A DNA stretch of 56,773 nt from assembly GCA_030628905.1 (NCBI GenBank), contig DAOVQB010000007.1:1-56773 (forward strand). Direction: 5' to 3'. Under the pieces are notes generated by a model. The model had not been told where the DNA came from. It searched no databases and worked only from the letters and a program-made list of their open reading frames with translations. Position numbers and translations under genes: made by a program. The stretch comes from DAOVQB01 sp023128935. Its GTDB lineage: Bacteria > Eisenbacteria > RBG-16-71-46 > CAIMUX01 > WJJG01. Positions 1 through 9,358 of the stretch are shown here, one piece after another. Every line of letters starts with the position of its first letter. The first letter of the stretch is position 1.

Positions 1-656
1 AGAAGCTCGAAGCCCTGCGGCACCGTGAAATGAAATAGTGAGTCGCGGAACGCTATTGGGAATTCCACCTGCCTCAGCTCGAAATGGATCCGATTGCCCT
101 CTTCATCTTGATAGGCGCAATACACCAAGTCACCGGTTGCCAGATCTATCTTCAGCTCAAGGCTCCGAACCCCCCACTGCGGTCGCGCACCAAGCATGAA
201 GCAGGCGCAACGTCGCCCCCCTTCCTCCTGGAGCGTAGCCAGGGAATCCACGCTCTCCTCCAATCCGCGCAGGAAGAAGTCACCCCAGCCGGTTGTCTCT
301 GTTACGGCTGCACGCATCACCTGGCGCTCCTCCGGAATGTAGGTCCAGACGAACTGTCCGTCACAACCCACTCGGTGTCCGGCAGGTTCGCGGTACTCCA
401 GCAGAAACCGCTGCGGCGGCGCAATCACCAGTGTCCCTCTCGCTGAGTCCGCTGCGTCTATGACGGTCCACTTATTGATCTGCAGGAACTCCGCCCGCAG
501 CCCTGCAGCTCCCGCAAGCTGCGCGAGCAGGGCCTCAACGAGAGGCGCTGCATCGATTTGTTCCGTTGCGCCTACCGGGCAGGCTGCCAGCGCACTGAGC
601 AGCGCGCCTATTGCTGCGCGCCACCCAATCCTCGTCCACTTCGCCGCAGCCGTCAC
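1..656 (-). CDS. lolA: LolA-family outer-membrane lipoprotein carrier (3' end cut by window edge)
   Basis: Reading the minus strand from a GTG at 656 gives an open frame of about 218 codons that leaves the window without a stop. The mid and C-terminal parts have the LolA look: alternating beta strands, a G-TLVI-PPQRFLLEY stretch and, close to the edge, the family signature F-HFTVPQGFEL. LolA carries lipoproteins across the periplasm from LolCDE to the outer membrane. A GGGGAGAA ribosome site lies just upstream. The N-terminus is a signal peptide; it contains LAAC (about residues 23-26), which would pass as a lipobox, unusual for LolA and more like LolB. The gene starts 58 bp after ftsK, and the ftsK-lolA order is common in many bacteria. 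The LolA/LolB fold call is firm; which of the two roles it has is less sure. Confidence 0.82.
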   Translation of the reverse strand, partial: MTAAAKWTRIGWRAAIGALLSALAACPVGATEQIDAAPLVEALLAQLAGAAGLRAEFLQINKWTVIDAADSARGTLVIAPPQRFLLEYREPAGHRVGCDGQFVWTYIPEERQVMRAAVTETTGWGDFFLRGLEESVDSLATLQEEGGRRCACFMLGARPQWGVRSLELKIDLATGDLVYCAYQDEEGNRIHFELRQVEFPIAFRDSLFHFTVPQGFEL

Positions 657-714
657 TGGCCTTCTCCCCTCGACGCGTGCCCAGCCGGCATCTTTGTGTT
701 TTCCGCCGACCGGA

Positions 715-3039
715 TCAGGGTTCCATCCTCTCAGATCTGGCGGTCTCTTCCTCAAGCGATTGAACAGGCACCAGAACTTCCCGCGCCCGGCTGCCGTCAG
801 GGGGACCAACGATCCCGGAGCGCTCCAGCATATCTATCAATCTTCCAGCGCGCGTGTAGCCAATCCGCAGACGGCGCTGCAGAAGTGAGGTGGAACCCTG
901 CTGGCTGGCGACCACAATGCGCCGGGCTTCGTTGAAGAGCGGATCCTCCATGGGCCCACCCTCCTTGAGGTCAACGCCCTCAGGCTCCGGCATCTGCAGC
1001 GGCTCGGCGGGAGGGAACTGCCGCAAGTAGGATGTGATCCGCTCGATCTCCGCGTCACTCAGGAAGGCACCGTGGATGCGGTGGGCTTGGGCTTTCCCCG
1101 GCGGAATGTACAACATGTCACCGCGGCCGAGGAGCGACTCGGCGCCATTCATGTCGAGGACCGTGCGCGAGTCTATCTTGGTAGCCACCTGAAAGGCGAT
1201 GCGCGCTGGGAAGTTGGCTTTTATCACCCCCGTGATGATGTCGACGGAGGGTCGTTGCGTGGCCAGCACAAGGTGGATCCCCACCGCCCGCGCCATCTGG
1301 GCCAGGCGCGTGATCGGAACCTCAACCTCCGACTGGTTCGCAATCATCAGATCGGCCAGTTCATCAACAAAAACCACGATGTAGGGCATCATGGGCAACC
1401 GCGCCTCGCCCCGGCTATCCCTGCGCCGGCTTTGATAGGCACTGATATTGCGTACGCCCAAGCCCGCCAGCGCTCGGTAGCGGCGCTCCATTTCACGCGT
1501 CAGCCACCGCAGGCATCGCACTGCTTCCTGGTTTTCGGTCACCACCGGACGCACCAGATGTGGGATGCCGTTGAACATCGTTAGTTCCAGCATCTTTGGA
1601 TCGATCATCACGAGCCTCAGCTCATCCGGGGTGCAGCGCATGAGGAGAGAGACTATGAGGGTGTTGAGGCAAACGCTCTTTCCCGAACCAGTGGTTCCGG
1701 CCACGAGCAGGTGCGGCATCTTGTCCAAGGAGGCATAGAATGGCCGGCCGGCCACATCTTTGCCCAGCGCCATAAACAGTGGTTCTCTGGCATCGCGGAA
1801 GGCCCGCAGGGCGGCCACTTCCCGGAAGTAGATCACGGCAGGCTGCCGATTGGGGATTTCTACCCCCACAGCCGCCTTGCCGGGGATCGGAGCGAGCAAT
1901 CTCACCCGCGGCGCACGCATCGCCAGGGCCAGATCATCCTGGCGGCTCACGATCTGACTAATCGTCACACCGCTGCCCGGCGTGAACTCATAGCGCGTGA
2001 TCACGGGCCCCGGCTGAACCTCGCTGACTTCACCACTGATGCCGAAACTGGCCAGGGTTTCCTTCAACAGCACTGCGTTGCCCCGGATCTCATCCTCTGA
2101 AACGGGACGTGCGGCGGTCGCAGTATCGTCCAGGAGATCGATCCTAGCCAGCGGTGGGCCTTCAGGCGCCGCGCCTGGTGTCTCCGCGCCGGCGCGCTGG
2201 CGACCATCGCTGCTCACCTCTGCCAGCTCCAATTTCTCCTGCACTCCCTCGGGACCTGAGATGATCGGAGAGGTGCCCTTTCCATCCATCCGTGGGTGGT
2301 CTTTTGCGGTGCGGGGAGTGGGCCCACTGGCAGCTTCCCATTCGCGATCGGTCTCCTTGACAAGCCACCGTTGCCATCCAGCCAATCGCGCTGCAAGCCA
2401 CCGGCTCAGTCTCAGGACCACGGGCCATGCTAGGCGTAACGCCAGCCATCGCGCGGCGCTCCAGCAGGTCCGGAGCAATAGAGCCATCGCTTTGCCCAGC
2501 AGGCGCAGCGCGCCGGCCATCAGAGCCCATACTGCCGTCAGGCCTCTCATGACACCCTGGCGCATTCGGGGAGGCAATCCCCAGCGGATGGTCAGGATGC
2601 CCAGGGTGAGCGAGAGCGCTCCCAGCGCGAGCCCTTGCTGCACCAGGGCACCTTGCCCGAAGAACACGCCGACCGCGCCCTCAAGCCGCTCGGCCAACTG
2701 CCCGTGGAGATACGGCCGGGCGGGAGAGGGGCAGAGCAGATCGAGAAACGCGTCCCACGACACGACGAGCGGCCAGATCAGGCACGTCAGGGCCCAGAGA
2801 AAATCGCGCCGCCAACGAGCGAGCAGTGCGATTCCCCAAAGCGCACCAACGCCCACGATGAGGCAGAGCCCTGGGATCCCGAAGGCCCGCGCCCAAACAT
2901 TTACCCATAGTTGGCCAAAGGGACCGGTCATGCTGCCCCACCTGGGGCCCGGAAGACTCAGAAGGGTCAGTAGACTGACCGAGAGAAGGAGGATCCCGAG
3001 GATCCCATGCCTGGAAGGTCTGCGCCGGCTACGAGCCAT
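715..3039 (-). CDS. ftsK: DNA translocase FtsK/SpoIIIE
   Basis: A 774-residue ATP-driven DNA pump that clears chromosome ends from the division septum. The first ~190 residues hold four to five membrane segments; a charged, low-complexity linker follows (about 230-300). The motor has Walker A GTTGSGKS near residue 448 and Walker B VVFVDELADLM near 555. The C-terminal ~65 residues form the winged-helix gamma domain (LQRRLRIGYTRAGRLIDMLE) that reads polar KOPS sites. Length matches the shorter FtsK/SpoIIIE class, with a short linker compared with E. coli. It starts 7 bp after metK, so the two are probably co-transcribed. Confidence 0.97.
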   Translation of the reverse strand: MARSRRRPSRHGILGILLLSVSLLTLLSLPGPRWGSMTGPFGQLWVNVWARAFGIPGLCLIVGVGALWGIALLARWRRDFLWALTCLIWPLVVSWDAFLDLLCPSPARPYLHGQLAERLEGAVGVFFGQGALVQQGLALGALSLTLGILTIRWGLPPRMRQGVMRGLTAVWALMAGALRLLGKAMALLLRTCWSAARWLALRLAWPVVLRLSRWLAARLAGWQRWLVKETDREWEAASGPTPRTAKDHPRMDGKGTSPIISGPEGVQEKLELAEVSSDGRQRAGAETPGAAPEGPPLARIDLLDDTATAARPVSEDEIRGNAVLLKETLASFGISGEVSEVQPGPVITRYEFTPGSGVTISQIVSRQDDLALAMRAPRVRLLAPIPGKAAVGVEIPNRQPAVIYFREVAALRAFRDAREPLFMALGKDVAGRPFYASLDKMPHLLVAGTTGSGKSVCLNTLIVSLLMRCTPDELRLVMIDPKMLELTMFNGIPHLVRPVVTENQEAVRCLRWLTREMERRYRALAGLGVRNISAYQSRRRDSRGEARLPMMPYIVVFVDELADLMIANQSEVEVPITRLAQMARAVGIHLVLATQRPSVDIITGVIKANFPARIAFQVATKIDSRTVLDMNGAESLLGRGDMLYIPPGKAQAHRIHGAFLSDAEIERITSYLRQFPPAEPLQMPEPEGVDLKEGGPMEDPLFNEARRIVVASQQGSTSLLQRRLRIGYTRAGRLIDMLERSGIVGPPDGSRAREVLVPVQSLEEETARSERMEP

Positions 3040-3046
3040 CCCACCC

Positions 3047-4204
3047 TCAAGTGTTTTTCAGTGCTTCAGCCCGATTCGTTTGCTCCCAGGTGAACTCCTC
3101 CAGTGCTCGCCCAAAGTGCCCGAAATAGGCGGTCTTCTCATAGATTGGTCGCCGTAGATTCAGCTGCTCGATGATCCCATGTGGTGTCAGATCAAAGACC
3201 TTCCGGACCCGCGCCTCGATCTCGGCATCAGCAATGGCGCCGGTTCCGTAGGTCTCCACCGCGATGCTAACGGGCTCGGAAACTCCGATGGCATAGCTTA
3301 ACTGCACGAGGCATCGCTTGGCCAACCCAGCGGCCACCAGGTTCTTGGCCACCCAACGCGCCGCATAGGTAGCGGAACGGTCAACTTTGGTTGGATCCTT
3401 GCCCGAGAAGGCCCCACCACCGTGGGGGGCCATCCCTCCGTAGGTGTCCACAATCAGCTTGCGTCCCGTCAACCCTGTATCGGCCTTTGGTCCCCCATTA
3501 ACGAAGGAGCCGGTCGGATTGATGTGCGTCTGATCCCGGGTCTTCTTCGCATCGTAATACTCCTCGGGCAGGGCCTTCTTGATGACCTCCTCGAGCAACC
3601 CCTCGCGCACCTTCTCGATGCCCACGTCCTTGTGCTGCACGGAAAGAACAACCGCTTCAACCCGAACCGGCAGATCATCCTCGTAGCGCACCGCCACCTG
3701 GCCCTTTCCATCTGGGCGCACGAAGTCCAGGATGCCCTCCACCCGCACCTCCTCGAGACGGATCATCATGCGGTGGGCCAGCAGTATCGGCAGCGGCATC
3801 ATTTCAGGCGTGGTGTCGGTTGCGTACCCGAACATGATCCCCTGGTCGCCCGCACCGAGCTTCCCATCATCTTTGGCAACTCCCCGGCTGATATCCTGGG
3901 ACTGCTCGTCAATCGAGGTCAGCACGGCACAGGTATGGGCATCAAAACCAATCGCCGGGTCGTTGTAGCCAATCCGCTCAATCGTGCGGCGCACGACCCT
4001 CGGGATATCGACATAGGCCCGCGCCGTTGAGATCTCTCCCGAGACCAGGGCCAGGCCGGTGGTCACGAGGGTTTCACAGGCCACGTGCGCCCCTGGATCC
4101 TGGCGGATCAGATCATCCAGGATTGCATCTGATATCTGGTCGGCCACCTTGTCGGGATGGCCTCGAGCGACGGATTCTGAAGAAAAAAGGTAACCCCGTG
4201 ACAT
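3047..4204 (-). CDS. metK: S-adenosylmethionine synthetase
   Basis: Makes S-adenosylmethionine from ATP and methionine in the cytosol. The 385-residue protein has the N-terminal GHPDK (15-19), the signature GAGDQGIMFGYA (117-128) and the glycine-rich loop GGGAFSGKDPTKVDRSA further on, all in family order and at normal length. The ATG is preceded by GGAAAGGAG, an excellent ribosome site. About 120 bp separate it from the upstream nucleotidyltransferase; I looked there for a SAM riboswitch and did not find a convincing one. Confidence 0.98.
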   Translation of the reverse strand: MSRGYLFSSESVARGHPDKVADQISDAILDDLIRQDPGAHVACETLVTTGLALVSGEISTARAYVDIPRVVRRTIERIGYNDPAIGFDAHTCAVLTSIDEQSQDISRGVAKDDGKLGAGDQGIMFGYATDTTPEMMPLPILLAHRMMIRLEEVRVEGILDFVRPDGKGQVAVRYEDDLPVRVEAVVLSVQHKDVGIEKVREGLLEEVIKKALPEEYYDAKKTRDQTHINPTGSFVNGGPKADTGLTGRKLIVDTYGGMAPHGGGAFSGKDPTKVDRSATYAARWVAKNLVAAGLAKRCLVQLSYAIGVSEPVSIAVETYGTGAIADAEIEARVRKVFDLTPHGIIEQLNLRRPIYEKTAYFGHFGRALEEFTWEQTNRAEALKNT

Positions 4205-4323
4205 CTGATCTCCTTTCCAGGTACGCCTTCATAGAAAGAACCATATCAGCCTAGACCATCCCGGCTCCTCCAGGCAAGGGCCGGGGAAGATCTCTGGAAG
4301 CTGTTCCTGGCCAGTCGGTTGGA

Positions 4324-5349
4324 TCAGAAAGAACCGCCCGAGAGGTCGACTGCCGAGGATTCCCCCACGTTAAGGCGTTGAAAGACACCCCGCACCACCG
4401 CGCTCTCGCCCACCACTGATCGTTCCAGCAGCATATCTTCCACCAGAGCGTGCTCGTTGACGATCGAGTCGCGCACAATGGTGCGACGGATTACGGCTCC
4501 ATCGGCCACCGACACGTTGGGGCCCAGGATCGATTTTTCAATCCGCGCCGTGGGGGCGACAAAGACCGGCGGCACCAGCGTCACGCCGGGGATGGGTGTG
4601 GGTTGGGGCACCTTGCGGAGAAGGTGCTGGTTGGTCTCAAGCAGGGTTTCCGGTTTCCCGCAGTCGAACCAACCCTCCACCGTCGATACGCGCATGCGCA
4701 TGCCATTCTCCAACATGCTCTGCAACGCATCGGTGAGCTGGAATTCGCCTTTCGTTTTAGAGCCTCCCTTGACCAGAGTCCTCAAGCTTTTGAAGAGCGC
4801 CACGCTGTCAGGGAAATAATAGAGTCCAACGATTGCAAGGTTGCTCAGTGGTTCAGAAGGTTTCTCGACTAGGCGCAGCGCGGTGTCTCCACGGACTTCC
4901 ACCACGCCAAAGCGGCGTGGATCCTCCACCTCCTTGACGCCGATAACAGCTTCATCGCCCGAGAGGTAATCGCTCCATTCAGGCTCAACGATAGTATCAC
5001 CCAGGACGATCAGCACAGGCCCAGCAGGCACATGCGGTGCTGTCACCGCAATGGCATGTCCAAGCCCGAGCCGCTCGGACTGCTCTATCACATCAATGTT
5101 TTTCCGGTAGCGTTCTCGGATGTACTCCTCGATCCGCTCTCCCATGTAGCCCACCACAACCTTGATGCTCGTGATGCCCTGATCCAGAAGCGCATCGAGG
5201 ATGTGCCCCAGGATCGGCTTGCCGGCCACATTGACCAGGGCCTTGGGTACGGTGTGGGTCTGAGGCCGCAGCCGCGTTCCGACCCCGGCTGCTGGCACGA
5301 TCGCCACAGGCATGCTCCTCGGCTTCTTTGTCAAAGCATTACTCCTCAT
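4324..5349 (-). CDS. Sugar-phosphate nucleotidyltransferase with left-handed beta-helix tail
   Basis: Predicted to join a sugar 1-phosphate to an NTP, giving a nucleotide sugar for cell-surface glycans. The N-terminal ~230 residues are a RmlA/GalU/GlmU-type Rossmann domain with the signature AAGVGTRLRPQT and PKALV; FKSL and EGWFDCGKPETLLETN are typical of the long glucose-1-phosphate thymidylyltransferase group. The last ~90 residues have hexapeptide-type repeats (SILGPNVSVADGAVI). I start at the ATG at 5349, which overlaps the ptsI stop by 4 bp (ATGA) and has CAGGAG upstream; an ATG ten codons earlier is less likely. The exact sugar and nucleotide cannot be told from sequence. Confidence 0.88.
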   Translation of the reverse strand: MRSNALTKKPRSMPVAIVPAAGVGTRLRPQTHTVPKALVNVAGKPILGHILDALLDQGITSIKVVVGYMGERIEEYIRERYRKNIDVIEQSERLGLGHAIAVTAPHVPAGPVLIVLGDTIVEPEWSDYLSGDEAVIGVKEVEDPRRFGVVEVRGDTALRLVEKPSEPLSNLAIVGLYYFPDSVALFKSLRTLVKGGSKTKGEFQLTDALQSMLENGMRMRVSTVEGWFDCGKPETLLETNQHLLRKVPQPTPIPGVTLVPPVFVAPTARIEKSILGPNVSVADGAVIRRTIVRDSIVNEHALVEDMLLERSVVGESAVVRGVFQRLNVGESSAVDLSGGSF

Positions 5350-7163
5350 GAATGCGGCTCCTGGGGACGCCAGTGGCACAAGAGCTGCTCGCCGCGCTCA
5401 TCCAGCTGGAACTGGGGATAGGGCGCCAGAGCATCACGCAGCACACGCTGCACATCCCCCCTGGATCCAACCTCCAGGGCACGGTGAGCCATGGCCTCCA
5501 GATCGCCGAATCGTATCTGGGACAGCATGGCTTTAAGCCGCTGAACTCGCACCGGGGCCACGCTTAGTTCATCAATATTGAGGCCCACAAGGAGCAGCAT
5601 CCCCAGCGTCTCACCGGACATCTCCCCGCAAGAACCCACGGTGATTCCATGTTTGTGTGCACTGCGCACAGTCTGGTCGATCGCGCGCAGCACGGCCGGA
5701 TCCAGATAGTTGTACAGATAGGCGATCCGCTCATTGCCCCGGTCTACCGCCAGCGTGTACTGGATCAGGTCGTTCGACCCGATGCTGAAGAACTCAACCT
5801 CGCGGGCAAGTATATCGCTCATGATCACGGCCGATGGAACCTCGATCATGATTCCCAGTGGCACGCGTTCGGGAACCGAGAGGCCCTCTTCCCGCAACTG
5901 CGCGGCAGTCCGATCGAGCATGTACCGCGCGCGGTGCACCTCCTCGAGGTTGCTCACCATCGGGAGCAGTATGCGCGCATTTCCCTGCCTCGAAGCCCGG
6001 AGGATCGCTCTGATTTGCACGAGAAAGATCTCTGGGTTCTCCAGGCAGAAGCGGATGCCGCGCAGGCCCAGAAACGGGTTCGCTTCTCGCGACACCCCCA
6101 TGAGAGCGGCACACTTGTCCCCCCCAAGGTCCAGGGTCCGGATCGTAACCGGCGAGCTCTCGAACGCCTGCAGGGCTATCTCGTATGCGCGGCGCTGTCG
6201 CTCCTCATCCGGAAAACCCGCCGCTGCCATAAAGACAAATTCGGTCCGCAAGAGACCTACTCCCTCCGCCCCGCTATGGGCCGCGGCCGCGGCATCGCCG
6301 GGGCGATCGATATTGGCTAGTACAGGGATCCGCTTGCCATCCAATGTCTCGCCGGGGAGGCGTCTGCTGCTGTCCAGCATGACGCTGATCCGGCGTTCCC
6401 CCTTCAAGCGCTCTTTATATTCGGCAACATCGGCCCTGGTCGGCGAGACGATCACAACTCCCCGCTCGCCGTCCACTATCAGAACTTCCCCGTGCGGTAT
6501 AGTCTCGGTGGCATCACTGACGCCAACAACGACCGGAATGCCCCGGGAGCGGGCCATGATGGTGACATGGGAAGCAAGCGTACCGCGCTCGGCTACGAAG
6601 GCCACCACCTGCTGCGGACCGAACGCCGCGGTGTCGCTCGGAGCGATCTCGCATGCCACTAGAATCGAGCCTGGCGGAAAATGCGCCGTCCCGGAGGTCT
6701 CATCCCCGAACAGGTGCCCGAGCACACGGCGTTCCACATCACGTATGTCCGCCGCTCGCGCCCGGAAAAGCTCGCTCGGAAGTGACTCCATGTAGCGTGC
6801 CTTGGCACGCAGGATGCTTCTGACCGCGCGCGCCGCATTCATCCGCTCGGTCTTGATGGCAACGACCATCTCCCGAACCAGCTCGCGGTCCTGCACGATC
6901 ATTAGATGTGATGCCAGGATCTGGTCTACCGGGTCTTCAGGCTGTTTCTTCAGGCGCTGGCGAAGCGTGCGGATCCCATCCCTGGACGCGGCAAAGGACC
7001 TGCGCAGTTGGCGGATCTCAGATGCCACCTCGCTGGCCGCAACCCGTTGGTTCGAGATCTGATACTCCTGGGACACCAGACGATGGGCAGGCCCCATCGC
7101 GAGTCCGGCAGATGCACCGGTTCCCTGCAATAGTATTCGCCGCGCCTTCCGTCCCTTGGTCAC
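5346..7163 (-). CDS. ptsI: PTS enzyme I (phosphoenolpyruvate-protein phosphotransferase)
   Basis: Enzyme I moves phosphate from PEP to HPr, the first step of the sugar phosphotransferase system. About 605 residues with N-terminal HPr-binding domain, the phospho-His loop GTLASHVTIMARSRGIP (His ~199), the PEP-binding TIM barrel (GLLRTEFVF; FFSIGSNDLIQYTLAVDR) and the catalytic Cys in GSCGEMSGE (~512). The longest frame begins at 7262 inside ptsH; the GTG at 7163 has GGGGAGG in front and places the conserved GTGASAGLAMGPA near the N-terminus, so I use it. Lies 37 bp after ptsH. Confidence 0.96.
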   Translation of the reverse strand: MTKGRKARRILLQGTGASAGLAMGPAHRLVSQEYQISNQRVAASEVASEIRQLRRSFAASRDGIRTLRQRLKKQPEDPVDQILASHLMIVQDRELVREMVVAIKTERMNAARAVRSILRAKARYMESLPSELFRARAADIRDVERRVLGHLFGDETSGTAHFPPGSILVACEIAPSDTAAFGPQQVVAFVAERGTLASHVTIMARSRGIPVVVGVSDATETIPHGEVLIVDGERGVVIVSPTRADVAEYKERLKGERRISVMLDSSRRLPGETLDGKRIPVLANIDRPGDAAAAAHSGAEGVGLLRTEFVFMAAAGFPDEERQRRAYEIALQAFESSPVTIRTLDLGGDKCAALMGVSREANPFLGLRGIRFCLENPEIFLVQIRAILRASRQGNARILLPMVSNLEEVHRARYMLDRTAAQLREEGLSVPERVPLGIMIEVPSAVIMSDILAREVEFFSIGSNDLIQYTLAVDRGNERIAYLYNYLDPAVLRAIDQTVRSAHKHGITVGSCGEMSGETLGMLLLVGLNIDELSVAPVRVQRLKAMLSQIRFGDLEAMAHRALEVGSRGDVQRVLRDALAPYPQFQLDERGEQLLCHWRPQEPHS

Positions 7164-7200
7164 CCCTGGCCTCCCCTCGTATCCCCCCGGTCGCGCGGCG

Positions 7201-7473
7201 TTAGGATTCCTGGAAACCCGATTCCACGATCGCAGCCAGCCCGTCGACCGCGTCCCTCTCATCTGGCCCCTCGGCCCGGATTGACAGTATCGTTCCGGTT
7301 TCGGCTGCCAGCATCATCACACCCATGATGCTCTTTGCGTTCACGGTCAGCTCGCCAGCACAAAGGAACACTTCTGACTTGTATCGGCTGGCTGCCTGAA
7401 CCAGCAATGCGGCAGGTCGCGCGTGTATTCCCGGGACATTGCGGACTTCCACCTGCGCTTCGTACACGCTCAA
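7201..7473 (-). CDS. ptsH: Phosphocarrier protein HPr
   Basis: Small 90-residue phosphocarrier between enzyme I and EIIA. Active-site His17 lies in VPGIHARPA; the regulatory serine lies in NAKSIMGVM (Ser48, equivalent to Ser46 in Bacillus). Retention of the serine site together with an hprK gene 5 kb upstream in the same run supports HPr kinase/phosphorylase regulation. Length is normal. Followed by ptsI and preceded by the EIICD fusion. Confidence 0.97.
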   Translation of the reverse strand: MSVYEAQVEVRNVPGIHARPAALLVQAASRYKSEVFLCAGELTVNAKSIMGVMMLAAETGTILSIRAEGPDERDAVDGLAAIVESGFQES

Positions 7474-7546
7474 TCTCCAGTTGCTTCCAGTCCCCGGCTC
7501 GCTCGCACTTTACAGCGCGGGCCACAACCGGTTCCATTCCGGCCGA

Positions 7547-9331
7547 TCATGACAGCCTACCAATCCACTGTTCGGTGAGCACTCCCAGGGCGGCCGCAGC
7601 CCAACATAAGCAACCCCACTTCATCGGCCTGTTACCCACCCACAGGCCGATGGGCATCCCCAGCATAAACCAAACCATGCTTTGATTGAAGAGAGTCGGC
7701 AGTCCGACCTCTACCGCGCCGGCTTCTGCGAACCATGCCACACCGTAGGAGCCAACCACCCCAACAGCCAAAGGCAAAAGTGCCTCCTGCAGCCAGGCTG
7801 GACCGCAGCGCCAGAATGAGGCGCCGCTTCCCCGGACGACATTCCATCCAGCGCGCCAGCCCCAGTGATACAATACGACCCGTCCACCGAGCTGCATGCT
7901 CAGACCCAGTGTCAGGAATGCGACCACTACCGGGGCGGGAGCGATCGGCAGCAACGCCAGCGCCAGCAGGGCCATGCCTGGGCGCAGACCTCCCCACAAC
8001 GCCCGGTCACCCCATTGCGCCAGCACCGCACCGCCCACTTCAAGCAGCTTGAGTGGCGACCGGGGCAGGGGCTTTCGCTCCGCCTCAATCAGTATGCGGT
8101 CCAGTGCGCCGATGAGCGCGGCGGCCATCACCGGCTGTGTGTTAAGCGTTCCTTCCTGCAGCATCCGCTCTTCAAGTGCCGTCGTTTCCCGGCGGCCCAA
8201 CTCTGATAGCCGCTTGCCGGGAATCCCCCGCACTGCCAGGAGGAACCCCTCACGTTGCAGTTGCCGGTCGCTGAAACCCGCCTGGAGGCCCAGGAGCCCA
8301 AGAAGTCTGCGCCACGTCAATGCGGGAGCCGACATCTCCCTCTCGGCCTCCGCGGGCTCCTCCCGCAAGGCTTTGCGCGTCTCTGCCGGCAGCCCCCGCT
8401 CGGTGCGTGAGCGCTCCCGAGTTCCCCACCACGGCCCCCATGCGTCGCACGATCCTCTCACCCGCTGCCCGATCGCCCGGAGTGGCTTGCGCAGTTGGCG
8501 CCCGATCAGTCCGCCCATCGCAAAGAGCAGGCTGAGCCGCAGGCCACTCCCCACGCCCCAGACCATCGCATCCGGAAATCCATAATCTACAGGCGGTGCG
8601 CTGGCCGCCCGCGCGGCGGCCCCGTCACTCACCGCTGTGATCAATGCCACTATGAGGAGCGGGAGCCCCACGAACGCCACAAGAGCGATCGATCCAAGCC
8701 AACCAGACTCCAGCAGTCCGCGTGTGAGGTGGGCCCTAAGCATTGCATCCCGTGAGGCGCGCGTCCCGGCCTGCAGCCAGGCAGCGGACGCCTCGTTGCG
8801 CCGGCGCAGGACTGACTCAGCCTCATTTCCCCAACCGGCTGCCGCGAGCGTAACACCCAGGGCCACCACGGGGCCCCACGGGCCCAATCCCTCTGGCAGC
8901 AGGCAGATCCAGCAGACACCGATCACCGACGCAGTGCCCACCACGGGCTGCCGAGAACCTCCCAGAGGAAGCAGCCCCGGCCAGAGAGCCTGCAGTACCA
9001 AGCCGATCAGGAGGCCCTCCGGGAATGCACCAAGCAGCGCCCCGGCCACTGGCGCCGCCACAATTGGCTCATGGAAAACAAGCGGGCCGAGGGCCCGCTC
9101 GTCCATGGCCACAAGCATGATCCAAGCAGAGAGCATGAGCAGCCGGAGGATCCCGCCGGGCGTGAATGCCACATAGCCAGCCTGCATTCCGCCCGCGGCG
9201 CCAATCCAGGGGGGGCAAATCCCCGTGGCAATGAGGAGGAACAAGATACACGCCGCAGCCAGTAGCAGGAGCAGAAGGCTCGCCGCCACGGGCGCTTTGC
9301 AGCGAACCGCCCCGCGATTCTGCTCACGCAC
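7547..9331 (-). CDS. Mannose-family PTS permease, EIIC-EIID fusion
   Basis: A 594-residue membrane protein that joins both integral subunits of a mannose/fructose/sorbose-type PTS. The N-terminal ~290 residues are hydrophobic and EIIC-like (FHEPIVAAPVAGALLGAFPEGLLIG, then LPLGGSRQPVVGTASVIG). After a charged linker (~290-345) the C-terminal part is EIID: GLLGLQAGFSDRQLQREGF, NTQPVMAAALIGALDR and GDRALWGGLRP match the NTQPFVAA and GDPIFWGTVRP blocks of ManZ. IIC and IID are normally separate genes, so the fusion is unusual. The start is a GTG behind GGGAG. Substrate unknown; the neighbouring GH57 gene hints at a glucan-derived sugar. Confidence 0.85.
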   Translation of the reverse strand: MREQNRGAVRCKAPVAASLLLLLLAAACILFLLIATGICPPWIGAAGGMQAGYVAFTPGGILRLLMLSAWIMLVAMDERALGPLVFHEPIVAAPVAGALLGAFPEGLLIGLVLQALWPGLLPLGGSRQPVVGTASVIGVCWICLLPEGLGPWGPVVALGVTLAAAGWGNEAESVLRRRNEASAAWLQAGTRASRDAMLRAHLTRGLLESGWLGSIALVAFVGLPLLIVALITAVSDGAAARAASAPPVDYGFPDAMVWGVGSGLRLSLLFAMGGLIGRQLRKPLRAIGQRVRGSCDAWGPWWGTRERSRTERGLPAETRKALREEPAEAEREMSAPALTWRRLLGLLGLQAGFSDRQLQREGFLLAVRGIPGKRLSELGRRETTALEERMLQEGTLNTQPVMAAALIGALDRILIEAERKPLPRSPLKLLEVGGAVLAQWGDRALWGGLRPGMALLALALLPIAPAPVVVAFLTLGLSMQLGGRVVLYHWGWRAGWNVVRGSGASFWRCGPAWLQEALLPLAVGVVGSYGVAWFAEAGAVEVGLPTLFNQSMVWFMLGMPIGLWVGNRPMKWGCLCWAAAALGVLTEQWIGRLS

Positions 9332-9358
9332 CCTCTAGTGACTCCCGATCCGAGCGCT

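Noticed and set aside
2039..3157. Long plus-strand frame of 372 codons
   Set aside because: Antisense to ftsK and running into metK; low-complexity Ser/Arg/Pro text with no family look. GC-rich shadow frame.
4205..4323. SAM riboswitch before metK
   Set aside because: Looked for the conserved SAM-I/SAM-II style cores; found only a short GC hairpin and a good ribosome site.
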